Shown here: positions 45,515-54,368 of the stretch, piece by piece
Position numbering within the stretch: the stretch's first letter is position 1
Layout of the letters: each line of letters begins with the position of its first letter
Virus record (IMG/VR): IMGVR_UViG_3300027749_000058
Span: 46,936-110,935 of that record
Source of the DNA: a virus
Length of the DNA: 64,000 bases
Direction: 5' to 3' (one strand)
The notes under the pieces: model-generated
What the model saw: the letters and a program-made list of their open reading frames with translations, nothing else
Told to the model about the DNA's origin: nothing
The model's database searches: none
Made by a program: the position numbers and the translations under genes

Positions 45515-47596
45515 TTATCTATCTTTACTATATGTAAATGAAACTCCAGTTGCACCAAGTGTTACTGAATCAGTAACACCATTTTCTGTTTTTTCTTTAT
45601 CAGCACCTTTATGGATTGCCTTCATATAAAAATTCATTAAATTTGGAGAACCATCAGGTAATGTTCCTGTTGGAACACCTACTTTTTGTAAAAATTGAAT
45701 TGTATTCACACTTGATCTAGACGGATCTGTGCCAGGTAAAAAATCAGTAAATGGCATTAAAAATAATGGAATTTTTGGTCTTTTAATTGGTAATCCATTA
45801 ATTAAACTTAAAAGAGCCTGAATGTCGTTTAATAAAGATTTACATTCCCTAAAATCTTTAATTATTTGTGTAATTGTTATTGCCAATTGAACTAATCTTA
45901 AAATCATTGTATATCTTTTTGATATTTGATTTTTGGCAATATCTCCAATGATTATTGATAATAAATTAATAATATCTTTTTTTAAGATATCAAAAAGAGT
46001 TTTTAAATAAATTGCACCTATTTCCGATATAACATTAATATTAAATGTTCTAAATTTACTTAAAAAATCAACTCCATTATTAATAACATTATTTGTTTGA
46101 TTACCGATGGTATTGCCAGAAGCAATATTTGTATTACCTGATGTTATTGCTTGATTAATACTATTTGTTGCACTGGTTTGTAAAACAGATAACATTGTGA
46201 ATATAGGTAATAATGTTTTTGGTGTTAATACTCCTGCAGCTACGGCCAAAGGAAGTTTTTTTAATACATTAGTATTAATTGCAACATTCACATTAAAATT
46301 AGCGGGAACAAATAATTTCCAAGAAGGGTTTTGAGAAATACTGTCAATAATATTTTCCATTGCAGTAACTTTTTGTTCTGAAGTTAATCCTGATTGTTGT
46401 AAATTAAAATTACCTAATTGTTGTGTTAATGATTCATAATCTACCGGCAATTTAACATTATTACAATCTTCAAATTCCATTACACCATTTTGTACATTAT
46501 TAATTGTAATATCTATATTTCTTAAATCTGATTCAGTAGGTACAAAAAATTCATCATCAACACCATCTAGTTCAGCAACTTTGGCAACTCCACTCACATC
46601 AATCTGTCTTCTAAAATCAAAACAAAGTCCTAAAATTCTTTGAGCTATTAACGCAAAAGATGATTGATTTCCAATATCCGCAGGACCAAGTCCTGATTTT
46701 GTACTTATAGCACCCGAAAGTAAATTAACAATTTGTAAAGTAATATCCGATGAATCAATCAATTTAATTGTTGAAAAATAATCATTTAAAAAAGGTCCGA
46801 CTTTATTCATAGGATTACCTGACCCATCTTCTCTATCTAATAGTATGACTCTATAATAATCTCCTGAAACACCAAATTCATTTGTTTTTGTATACTGAAT
46901 ATCAAACAAATCTTGATTTGAACTTCCTTTATAAACTTGTCCATATTCCTGTTTAAATGATCTGTTAACATTTGTGGCATCTAATCTTTGATACAATTCT
47001 TTATTCATTGGAAATGGTACATCTCCACCATAAGGCTTGTATTTCGTACTTGTTGATGGTGTAAATGCCTCATAATAAGCCTTTCCAACAGGAGAATCGG
47101 GAGAATTTTTTAAATTACCAAAAAAATCTAAACTTTGGACTGGAATATAAATTCCTTGTTGAACGGGAAGTTGTTGCATTGAACCAATTTGTTCATATTG
47201 GGATTTACTAAATCCTTTAAAAGTTTGTTGTTGAGAACAACCTAACGCCTTTAAAGCATTTTTTGAAAAAATATTTTTTATTTCAGGTTCAATTTTAACC
47301 GAAGCTTCTAAAAATTTTTTTCTTAAATATCTAAAAGATTCTGGTCCTTGTCCATTAGTTTTACCAAATAAATTTAAAAGTTCATCCATAGATGTTGGTG
47401 CATCTCTTTCAAATCTTTTTTGTTTATCTGTAATACTATTTAATCCTTTTGAAATTTTAGACGCAGCTTGGGATGCCGAATCTGCAGCTTTATTTAATAT
47501 ACTTTTTTCTGATTGAGAAGATGTGTTATAATCTTTAATAGCATCCAATTGATTACCTACATCTTTGAATCCTTGAGATATATCTGGTGCTGGCAT
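45515..47596 (-). CDS. Large baseplate-associated structural protein
   Basis: In this 693-residue protein, the first 70 residues are helical and charged. Residues 130-420 are mixed, with aromatic-Gly motifs. Residues about 480-620 are strongly hydrophobic with Ile/Leu-rich helices (LLSIIIGDIAKNQ, LVQLAITITQII), unusual for a soluble virion protein and possibly a membrane-contacting part. The position, upstream of the spike gene in a leftward tail run, suggests the baseplate hub or tape-like part. No T4 homologue is assigned. Confidence 0.65.
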   Translation of the reverse strand: MPAPDISQGFKDVGNQLDAIKDYNTSSQSEKSILNKAADSASQAASKISKGLNSITDKQKRFERDAPTSMDELLNLFGKTNGQGPESFRYLRKKFLEASVKIEPEIKNIFSKNALKALGCSQQQTFKGFSKSQYEQIGSMQQLPVQQGIYIPVQSLDFFGNLKNSPDSPVGKAYYEAFTPSTSTKYKPYGGDVPFPMNKELYQRLDATNVNRSFKQEYGQVYKGSSNQDLFDIQYTKTNEFGVSGDYYRVILLDREDGSGNPMNKVGPFLNDYFSTIKLIDSSDITLQIVNLLSGAISTKSGLGPADIGNQSSFALIAQRILGLCFDFRRQIDVSGVAKVAELDGVDDEFFVPTESDLRNIDITINNVQNGVMEFEDCNNVKLPVDYESLTQQLGNFNLQQSGLTSEQKVTAMENIIDSISQNPSWKLFVPANFNVNVAINTNVLKKLPLAVAAGVLTPKTLLPIFTMLSVLQTSATNSINQAITSGNTNIASGNTIGNQTNNVINNGVDFLSKFRTFNINVISEIGAIYLKTLFDILKKDIINLLSIIIGDIAKNQISKRYTMILRLVQLAITITQIIKDFRECKSLLNDIQALLSLINGLPIKRPKIPLFLMPFTDFLPGTDPSRSSVNTIQFLQKVGVPTGTLPDGSPNLMNFYMKAIHKGADKEKTENGVTDSVTLGATGVSFTYSKDR

Positions 47597-47597
47597 T

Positions 47598-47963
47598 TTA
47601 TTTTAATTTATAATTTTCTTCTTCTTTAGAAACATCTTTATCAATTAAATTTTGAATTAAATCGTCATCTAAATCTGCAAGTGAAAATGATTCAGTATTT
47701 GTATTTGATTTTTCCCAAATCCCAGATTGGAGTTTGGAAAGACTTAATTTTTTTTCAACACAATCATTAACAATTTTTTGTTGTTTTTCAATTACAGGAC
47801 CAATTGTTGTCATGTCTTCAGGGTCTTTCAACATTGCCAACATTTTATTTTGGATTCTTATTGCAGTATTTCTTTGTTCCACTAATTCATTATAAATTTC
47901 TTGCATTAGTGATAAGATGGACTCTTTACTAAAATTAATTTCTTTTCTTTGTGGTCTAGGCAT
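47598..47963 (-). CDS. Coiled-coil small protein, 121 residues
   Basis: The protein is helical throughout, with Glu/Lys/Gln-rich heptads. It starts MPRPQRKEINFSKESILSLM. There is a 1-base gap to the next gene downstream. A TATTTAT box lies upstream on this strand. It is likely a tail or baseplate assembly component by position. Confidence 0.6.
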   Translation of the reverse strand: MPRPQRKEINFSKESILSLMQEIYNELVEQRNTAIRIQNKMLAMLKDPEDMTTIGPVIEKQQKIVNDCVEKKLSLSKLQSGIWEKSNTNTESFSLADLDDDLIQNLIDKDVSKEEENYKLK

Positions 47964-47967
47964 ACTG

Positions 47968-47974
47968 ATAAATA
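47968..47974 (-). promoter_or_regulatory. TATTTAT box at head of tail operon
   Basis: The leftward box lies 4 bp before the gene at 47598-47963, the first of the leftward tail run. Confidence 0.5.
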
Positions 47975-47982
47975 CTTTTTTA

Positions 47983-48750
47983 TTAATTTTTCATTCTAGT
48001 TTGAATTATAATATATAATTTTTTAAATCTTTTGATTGAACTTCTAATTTCTTTAGTACTTAAATTAGTCATTTCTCTAAGGGACAACAAAATAACATTT
48101 TTATTAAATTTATTGTTATCTGCACCTGAAAATATAGTTTGATAATTATCAAATAAATCAATTAAGGCATAACCTAATTTTTTTTCATTGTCATTAAGAT
48201 TTTCAGAATCAATAAAGTCTTTTAGTTCTTGTAAATATTTTATAATAATGGCGTCACTCTCAACAATATCGTCGTCAATTCTATAACTCATATCAGGTCT
48301 TTGCTCTAAACTTGATGAGATATCTTCATATGATATTTTTCTATTTGTTTCTTTTTGGTCTTTAATAATTTGACCCATTAAATAATTTTTACAAATAGTT
48401 CCAAAATAAGAATAAGCTTTTTTATTTTTATCAGGCTTAAATTTATCAACTTTAGTCATTAAGAACGAATGAGTGTCAGTATGGATTTCAGTAAAATCCA
48501 TATCTTTACGATACAATTTATATCGTCTAATAATTGATGAAATCATCTTATCAAGAGGATCTTTTAAAAATTCATTGTAAATTTTATTTTTATCATATGA
48601 AGATTCCGCAAGTAAAAAATTTCTTACTGCGGTTTCTTCTCTAACATCAAAATAATTTTCTTTAACTGCTTTTCTTCCTCTTTTTTTTGAAGAAACATCT
48701 TCTGTTGCAGCAGACAATATTTCTGTAACTGCAGATAGTGTTTCTATCAT
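47983..48750 (-). CDS. RNA polymerase sigma factor (gp55-like, late)
   Basis: In this 255-residue protein, residues about 62-140 look like sigma region 2: PLDKMISSIIRRYKLYRKD, then TDTHSFLMTKVDKFKPDKNKKAYSYF and CKNYLMGQIIKDQKE (KAYSYF...N..L...IKDQKE as in phage late sigma factors). The C-terminal part (about 215-250) is helical with LREMTNLSTKEIRSSIKR, reminiscent of a weak region-4-like HTH. Residues 18-30 are basic. It would direct host polymerase to late promoters; TATTTATA boxes are candidate targets. The start overlaps the upstream stop by one base (TAATG). Confidence 0.8.
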   Translation of the reverse strand: MIETLSAVTEILSAATEDVSSKKRGRKAVKENYFDVREETAVRNFLLAESSYDKNKIYNEFLKDPLDKMISSIIRRYKLYRKDMDFTEIHTDTHSFLMTKVDKFKPDKNKKAYSYFGTICKNYLMGQIIKDQKETNRKISYEDISSSLEQRPDMSYRIDDDIVESDAIIIKYLQELKDFIDSENLNDNEKKLGYALIDLFDNYQTIFSGADNNKFNKNVILLSLREMTNLSTKEIRSSIKRFKKLYIIIQTRMKN

Positions 48751-49565
48751 TATACATTTTGTGATTGATATTTTATGACTCTATCGTCATTAAAAAAATA
48801 TTCTTTTTTTGCGGTTGCTACCCAAAATTTAACCTCATCTTCTAACATTTTTGGTTCACTATTTTTATAATTCCAAAATATTGAACCTTCTCTTAAGTTA
48901 GTATGTTTATATGCCAATCTTGGAATTGTCATAATTGATACTGAATTATAAGTTAATCTTAATAAAAATTCATATACAAATGTAAGTTTGATTGATCCCT
49001 TAAATCCTCCAAAGTCTTCAATAACAGATTTTTTAATTACAGAACCTGCTGTTTGAAAATTTTGATAGTCTTGTAATGTTTCGTTAGTTAAATAACCCAT
49101 TTCTTGTGAGAAATTTGCTGCGAATGTTGCTTCATTTGTAAATCCTACAAATACTCCTTTTTCATCTGTATCTACAACAACAGGTAGGAATACTTGAACA
49201 TCAGGATAAGCTTGAGTATATGTTAAAACATTTTTAAACCATATAGACGCATATTCATCGTCAAATTCAAAAATAGAAATCCAAGTTCCTTTAGCTTCTT
49301 TTATACCGTAATTAATCTGTTCAGAATAATTTGGTTCTTTATTCCAAATTAATTTAGTAACATTTAAATTACCAAAATCATATGACCCTAATAATGTTAC
49401 TAAACTTTCTTCTTGAGAATGAACTATTACAAGTTCTTCAACTTGAAGTTGTTGGTTTTTTAGTGAAGTAATTGCCTTTTCAAAATATTCATCAAAATTT
49501 TTTGCTTTAGATGATTTTAAAGGTAATATAACCGATATTGATAATTTGTTATTCATACTATTCAT
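48750..49565 (-). CDS. Glycosyltransferase family 2-like
   Basis: The ATG at 49565 was chosen (MNSMNNKLSISVILPLK), immediately after the upstream stop; an upstream in-frame ATG at 49598 would overlap by 32 bp. GT-A features are the opening strand SISVILPLKSSKA, the DxD-type FEFDDEYAS at about 110-118, and later TAGSVIKKSVIEDFGGF. It transfers a sugar from a nucleotide donor. It is first of the glycan cassette, read leftward after the GT-B enzyme. Confidence 0.8.
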   Translation of the reverse strand: MNSMNNKLSISVILPLKSSKAKNFDEYFEKAITSLKNQQLQVEELVIVHSQEESLVTLLGSYDFGNLNVTKLIWNKEPNYSEQINYGIKEAKGTWISIFEFDDEYASIWFKNVLTYTQAYPDVQVFLPVVVDTDEKGVFVGFTNEATFAANFSQEMGYLTNETLQDYQNFQTAGSVIKKSVIEDFGGFKGSIKLTFVYEFLLRLTYNSVSIMTIPRLAYKHTNLREGSIFWNYKNSEPKMLEDEVKFWVATAKKEYFFNDDRVIKYQSQNV

Positions 49566-49566
49566 A

Positions 49567-50622
49567 TTATTCTTCTGTTTTTGATATTTGTTGTTCAAAT
49601 GAATCAGCTCTGGTATTTAAATATCCTTCAAATAAAGAGATTACTTTTGATTCAAATTCTTGTTTATTACTAAATTGTTTAGCAGTTGCCATCATATTTT
49701 CAAAAAGATCTGGTTTAATATTATCTTCTAACCAATTTTGTATAAAATCTGCAATATAATCTGTCATCATAGTTAAATCTGTTACCCAAATACCATTATC
49801 TTCAGTCATCCATTCTGGTGATAAATCAGGTATTTTACCTAAACATGGTACATTACATGACATTGATTCTAATGGGAAAGTTCCAAATCCACTTTTATCA
49901 TCAATCCAAACACTTAAGAAACATTCTTTTAAAGATTTTGAAAATTCTTTTTCAGATAATCCTCTCATATCTCTAAATGTAAACCATCTGTATTGTGGGA
50001 ATTTAAGATAAAAAGATTTTATTAAATTAATTGCATCGCTTTGTTCTCTTGTATGAATTGCAACAATTGGCATTGCAGGTAAGTTTCTAGGTACATAACT
50101 ATCAGATATGTAAGGTGGTAGAATATCAAAAGAAGATTGTCTCATTACTCTTTCAATATATTCTTTTTGTTTGTTTGATGTTGTAATACATTTAAAGAAT
50201 CCAAATTGTGACCATGTTTGACCAGGTTGTAATGTTTCTAACATGTAAGCGTAAGACTGTGTTAGCACAATTTTAGCACATGGTAATTGTTTTACTTGTT
50301 CCATGATATACCCAAATATTTCAGGTAAAACAAAAAAATCTTCAGGACTTATTTCTAAATCTTTTCCTTCAATTGATTTGTGAGGTAATTCTTCCATATA
50401 CTCTTTACCCATCCAAGATTCTACACCAGTATAATCATTTTTTTCGTGTAAAATTATTGGATTAAACCCACTTCTTTTTAAAGTTAATGCAATATCATAA
50501 ATGTATTTTATAGAAGCCTTCGCATTCCCTTTAGTATCTTGTGTGAATAAATAAATTCTTGATTTTTTATTCCTTAATGTCTTTATAGACTCTTGAATTT
50601 TGTCTGTTGCTAAATTTGCCAT
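49567..50622 (-). CDS. GT-B fold glycosyltransferase-like
   Basis: In this 351-residue protein, the N-terminal Rossmann half runs from SRIYLFTQDTKGNAKASIKY to ILTQSYAYM. The C-terminal nucleotide-binding half has DDKSGFGTFPLESMSCNVPCLG (GT4-like E motif) and a terminal helix. It is related to glycosyltransferase family 4 by pattern. The acceptor is unknown. It belongs to the leftward glycan cassette. Confidence 0.75.
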   Translation of the reverse strand: MANLATDKIQESIKTLRNKKSRIYLFTQDTKGNAKASIKYIYDIALTLKRSGFNPIILHEKNDYTGVESWMGKEYMEELPHKSIEGKDLEISPEDFFVLPEIFGYIMEQVKQLPCAKIVLTQSYAYMLETLQPGQTWSQFGFFKCITTSNKQKEYIERVMRQSSFDILPPYISDSYVPRNLPAMPIVAIHTREQSDAINLIKSFYLKFPQYRWFTFRDMRGLSEKEFSKSLKECFLSVWIDDKSGFGTFPLESMSCNVPCLGKIPDLSPEWMTEDNGIWVTDLTMMTDYIADFIQNWLEDNIKPDLFENMMATAKQFSNKQEFESKVISLFEGYLNTRADSFEQQISKTEE

Positions 50623-50623
50623 A

Positions 50624-50905
50624 TTAATAATGATTGATAAGTTTTTTATTTAATAAACTATTGAACGCTAATCTAAACGGTATAGTTGTTTTGGATCCTG
50701 ATTTTATTCCTAATTTGTCATCTAAATCTTCGTTTTCACTTAAGACAACTTCCATCAACATTTTAACCATTTCAAATTTAATTATATTGACTCTCATTTC
50801 AGTTGATCCACTTATTGGTTCTACTGATATTTCATTTGTCATATCAATATAAGATTCAATTTCATCTAAGTCCATATAATAATTTTCTCCAAGTACACTA
50901 ATCAT
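50624..50905 (-). CDS. Unknown acidic 93-residue protein
   Basis: It starts MISVLGENYYMDLDEIES. It is acidic and helical, with a methionine-rich central helix (MVKMLMEVVLSE) and a basic end. It overlaps the upstream HAD-like gene by 8 bp. The family is unknown. Confidence 0.65.
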   Translation of the reverse strand: MISVLGENYYMDLDEIESYIDMTNEISVEPISGSTEMRVNIIKFEMVKMLMEVVLSENEDLDDKLGIKSGSKTTIPFRLAFNSLLNKKLINHY

Positions 50906-51509
50906 TTAATTTTTCTATTTTAGTTTTGAGTTCTTTCAATGTAGAAATTGATTCCTCAGTTTTTATATCCGAATTATAAAATGTGTTATATTTTATAACA
51001 ACTTTATCATCAGGATGATTTAATAATAACTTAGGATTAGCAGTAAGTAAAACGTCTACAGACTCCCAAAGAGAATTAATTGTACTTTCACTATAAAATT
51101 TAACTTGTTCTAATAAACATCCGAACTTGGCTAAAAAAAATAATGATGCTGGTTTTGATTTTCCTATTTCATCAGAAACAATAATAATTTCATGATAATC
51201 TCTCATATCAATGTAAAAATCATTTAAATCATTCATACTACTGTATTCAACAGAACTAGCGTGACCAAAAATTTCCATAGTATGTTCTTTGTAAAGAAAG
51301 TCATATATTTCGTCTTCATTTTTAAATTCTAAATGTTTTTTTAAATCTAATGACGTAACATCTGATATAACTTTTCTATCAATGTCTTTTTCATTTTCAA
51401 TAAATCCCATTTCTTTCCAATTTTCATTAAGATACCATTTTTCGTACTCTTGTTGAATTTTTTTTAAAGTATCTCTAAGAACTCCATTTATTTCTATCGC
51501 AATTCTCAT
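50898..51509 (-). CDS. HAD-like protein with degenerate nucleophile motif
   Basis: The 203-residue protein has the HAD order: motif I is IAIEINGVLRDT instead of DxDGT. The nucleophile Asp is replaced by Glu5 and the second Asp by Asn7. Motif II-like IIVSDE (about 107-112) and a KPASLFFLAKFG motif III follow. It is probably catalytically inactive and kept for binding or structure. It is cotranscribed with phoH (4-bp overlap). Confidence 0.65.
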   Translation of the reverse strand: MRIAIEINGVLRDTLKKIQQEYEKWYLNENWKEMGFIENEKDIDRKVISDVTSLDLKKHLEFKNEDEIYDFLYKEHTMEIFGHASSVEYSSMNDLNDFYIDMRDYHEIIIVSDEIGKSKPASLFFLAKFGCLLEQVKFYSESTINSLWESVDVLLTANPKLLLNHPDDKVVIKYNTFYNSDIKTEESISTLKELKTKIEKLND

Positions 51510-52255
51510 TCTTCGTATCTTTTTAATATTTTGGTTATTAACGGATTTCTAACAATATCTTCATTACCAAATTCATGAAGAACAACATTATCATTATCCA
51601 TGTTTTGAAATCTTTTAATAGCATCCCATAAACCTGTTTGTGTTTTATCTTTATGTCTATCAAATTGTTCCAAATCACCTGAAATAAAAAATTTAGAGTT
51701 AAAACCAATTCTAGTTAAAAGTAATTTCATTTGACTATGAGTCGAATTTTGAGATTCTTCAAAAATAAGAATAGAGTTGTCAATATTCATTCCTCTCATA
51801 TATGCTAAAGCGAATACTTCAATCGCTTCAATTTCTTTTAGCTTTTCACGAATTTCTTTTCCTATAATTTTATTCAATAGATAATATGACGGAAAAATAT
51901 AAGGGTCTAATTTTTCTTCGACATTACCCGGTAACGAACCTAATTTTTCTTCAGCTTCAACTGCAGGTCTAACAATAATAATTTTTTCATAAGGAGTTTC
52001 TGGATCAACTAACAGGTCTACTGCCGATTTCATTGCAACATAACTTTTACCAACACCAGCAGGTCCTGAACAAATAATGATTTCATTACTAATTAGTTTA
52101 TCATAATATTCCTTTTGACTTTCACTTAAAAATTTGTTTTTAGTTTTTTTACTAATTATTGTATTAATTAATTGTTTTTTAGTTTTAAAAATCTTTTCCT
52201 CTAATTGTACTGATGTTGGAGGTGTTGTTGAATTTCTTCTAGTCGTTTTACTCAT
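51506..52255 (-). CDS. phoH: PhoH-like ATPase
   Basis: In this 249-residue protein, Walker A is GPAGVGKS at 64-71 (ICSGPAGVGKSYVAMK). The Walker B region ILIFEESQN (162-170) has Glu where Asp is usual (DEAQN). Typical PhoH blocks IVRPAVEAEEKLGSLPGN and LEQFDRHKDKTQTG are present. PhoH proteins are RNA-associated NTPases common in marine and other phages. It overlaps the upstream of the HAD-like gene by 4 bp. Confidence 0.92.
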   Translation of the reverse strand: MSKTTRRNSTTPPTSVQLEEKIFKTKKQLINTIISKKTKNKFLSESQKEYYDKLISNEIIICSGPAGVGKSYVAMKSAVDLLVDPETPYEKIIIVRPAVEAEEKLGSLPGNVEEKLDPYIFPSYYLLNKIIGKEIREKLKEIEAIEVFALAYMRGMNIDNSILIFEESQNSTHSQMKLLLTRIGFNSKFFISGDLEQFDRHKDKTQTGLWDAIKRFQNMDNDNVVLHEFGNEDIVRNPLITKILKRYEE

Positions 52256-52278
52256 TATACTTTTTTATAGTTTATTAA

Positions 52279-52659
52279 TTAATATTTTTTGTAATCTTTA
52301 ATTTCTCTAATTTCTGATAAAGTAATTAGATTAATTTCATTTTTTAATCTAAATCTTTCATCATTTGTAAAATATACGTATCTTGCTAATTTGATAAAAT
52401 CTTCGTCAAATTTCTTTACAGATTCAATAACCCTAAGTTTATCTTCTGTATCCCATAATTTTTTATTAATTTCAACTAATTGATGATACAAGTTTTCAAC
52501 CTCTTGATTGTTTAAGTAATAAGATGATATGTTATATAATAGTTCAAATTCTTTATTAACATACTCTAATTTTTCCTCATTAGAAATTTTTAATTGTTTT
52601 ACGTGAAGAATTGATAATTTATCAATTAATTCTCCAACACTTACCGGAATTGTAATCAT
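52279..52659 (-). CDS. DUF6165-like protein
   Basis: The 126-residue protein starts ITIPVSVGELIDKLSILHVK. The middle has KLWDTEDKLRVIE and a Phe/Asp/Leu helix FDEDFIKLARYVYFTNDERF. I recall this as the DUF6165 pattern, often next to glycosyltransferases and sugar enzymes, as here. The function is unknown. Confidence 0.75.
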   Translation of the reverse strand: MITIPVSVGELIDKLSILHVKQLKISNEEKLEYVNKEFELLYNISSYYLNNQEVENLYHQLVEINKKLWDTEDKLRVIESVKKFDEDFIKLARYVYFTNDERFRLKNEINLITLSEIREIKDYKKY

Positions 52660-52660
52660 A

Positions 52661-53755
52661 TTAATTTATTTTAGTTCTTTCTATTTTAAGTGGTTCCCTT
52701 TTATAAATGGTTTTTCCTCCGTCAGGACTTTCATATATCCATGGAGTTTCTTTTTCAAAAGTGTCTACTTGAGATTTTATCCAAATAAATGTTTTTGTTA
52801 TTCCAACAGATAAAGGTTGACTAACTTTCCATCCAATTTTTTCACAATAAAGTTTGTTATCTGAATTTCTTCCTTTTACACCAAGAGGACATTTAAAACC
52901 ATATTTTTTAATGAATTCATCACCATCAATATTTTTGATAGATAAATCTTTCCCTGAAATTTGAATCACTAATTCAGCCAATTGATTAATGGTAACCATT
53001 TCTTCACTACCGATATTAACAGGTCCTGTAAAGTCACTTTCCATTAATCTTAAAACAGATTCAACACATTCATCAACATAAAGGAATGATCTTGTTTGTT
53101 GACCATTACCCCACACTTCGATGATATCTCCATCTTTAGATTCTGCGACTTTTCTACACATTGCTGCTGGTGATTTTTCTCTACCACCTTTCCATGTACC
53201 TTGAGGTCCAAAGATATTGTGGAATCTTGCGATTCTTACATTTAATCCGTAGTTTCTATGGTATGCCAAGAATACTCTTTCGGAGAATAATTTCTCCCAT
53301 CCATATTCTGAATCAGGGTTTGCCGGATATGCAGAACTTTCTTCACAATTTGGATTTAATGGGTCAAGTTGATTATGTTCAGGATACATACAAGCAGATG
53401 ACGAATAGAATACTTTTTTAACTTTTTTCTTAACACATTCTCTTGATACGTTTAAATTAATTGTTGCTGAGTTGTGCATAAGGTTTGCGTCATTCTCACC
53501 AGTGAAGATATAAAGAGCTCCACCCATGTCAGCAGCCAATTGATATACTTCATCAATATCTTCTTCGATGACCAAATCTACGACCTTAGGGTCTGTTAAA
53601 TCTCCTAAAATAAACTCATGACATATTTCATCTTCATAGAAGTGTTCATGTCTTTTAATATCACAAATTCTAACGTGATTACCTTCTTCTTTTAATCTTT
53701 TTGCGAGGTGTCCACCTATGAATCCACCACCACCTAATACCACTATTTTTTTCAT
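52661..53755 (-). CDS. GDP-mannose 3,5-epimerase-like enzyme
   Basis: In this 364-residue short-chain sugar epimerase, the NAD motif GGGGFIGG is at 8-15 and the catalytic pair Y151xxxK155 is in SEYGWEKL. SSSACMYPE supplies Cys122 at the place of the catalytic Cys in plant GDP-mannose 3,5-epimerase, and RFHNIFGPQGTWKGGREK contains the matching Lys. PAAMCRK, WGNGQQTRSF and NIGSEEMVTINQ complete the match. It should convert GDP-D-mannose to GDP-L-galactose, and the cassette holds fucosyltransferase-like enzymes that could use it. Confidence 0.85.
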   Translation of the reverse strand: MKKIVVLGGGGFIGGHLAKRLKEEGNHVRICDIKRHEHFYEDEICHEFILGDLTDPKVVDLVIEEDIDEVYQLAADMGGALYIFTGENDANLMHNSATINLNVSRECVKKKVKKVFYSSSACMYPEHNQLDPLNPNCEESSAYPANPDSEYGWEKLFSERVFLAYHRNYGLNVRIARFHNIFGPQGTWKGGREKSPAAMCRKVAESKDGDIIEVWGNGQQTRSFLYVDECVESVLRLMESDFTGPVNIGSEEMVTINQLAELVIQISGKDLSIKNIDGDEFIKKYGFKCPLGVKGRNSDNKLYCEKIGWKVSQPLSVGITKTFIWIKSQVDTFEKETPWIYESPDGGKTIYKREPLKIERTKIN

Positions 53756-53756
53756 A

Positions 53757-54368
53757 TTATTTAATTATTATTTTTCCTTTTTTTCTTAATATGGTTAAAC
53801 CATGGTTTACTGGAATTGTTACCCATTCCCATTTTTCTTTATCTAATTCTTCAACAGCCCTATAAGGTCCACCAAGTCCCCATTCACTTTTTTCATGATG
53901 GTTAATAGGGTTAAAAAAGTGAGGATGACAACTTTGTCCCATTAAATCGTGTAATAGAATTATTGTGTTTTCATCACTGATTCTATCAATTTCTTCTAAT
54001 TCTCTTTTAACGTGAGGATAACTGTGCCAGTCGTCAACATAAATCAAATCATATTTTTCGGTATTGTTTGTTAAAAACTCGATTGCATCCGATTGAATAA
54101 ATGTTTGATATTCGGCTAAATCTTCTGGTGCTTTCCAAACACTACTGTTAATATCTACAGAGGTTAAATGACCTCCTAATACCTTACAAGCAATTAAAAA
54201 AGGGTAACTTGACCCACCGTTTCTTACTCCAAGTTCTAATATTTTTTTAGTTTTCATTTGAAGTGCTATTGAGAAAAAAGTTAGCACGTGTTCAAAATAT
54301 TGTGTTTCCCCGTCATTTTCGGTTTTCAATGTACGGTTCATTAATTCTATTAAATAATCTTTCATCAT
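53757..54368 (-). CDS. Class I SAM-dependent methyltransferase
   Basis: The ATG at 54368 was chosen; its ATGA overlap joins it to the upstream gene. In this 203-residue protein, the AdoMet loop is ILELGVRNGGSSYP at about 43-56, the acidic end of strand 2 is TSVDINSS, and the catalytic-type strand is YDLIYVDDWHSYPHV. This is the methyltransferase-24 / cephalosporin-hydroxylase-like pattern, often modifying sugars. It may methylate a glycan. Confidence 0.78.
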   Translation of the reverse strand: MMKDYLIELMNRTLKTENDGETQYFEHVLTFFSIALQMKTKKILELGVRNGGSSYPFLIACKVLGGHLTSVDINSSVWKAPEDLAEYQTFIQSDAIEFLTNNTEKYDLIYVDDWHSYPHVKRELEEIDRISDENTIILLHDLMGQSCHPHFFNPINHHEKSEWGLGGPYRAVEELDKEKWEWVTIPVNHGLTILRKKGKIIIK

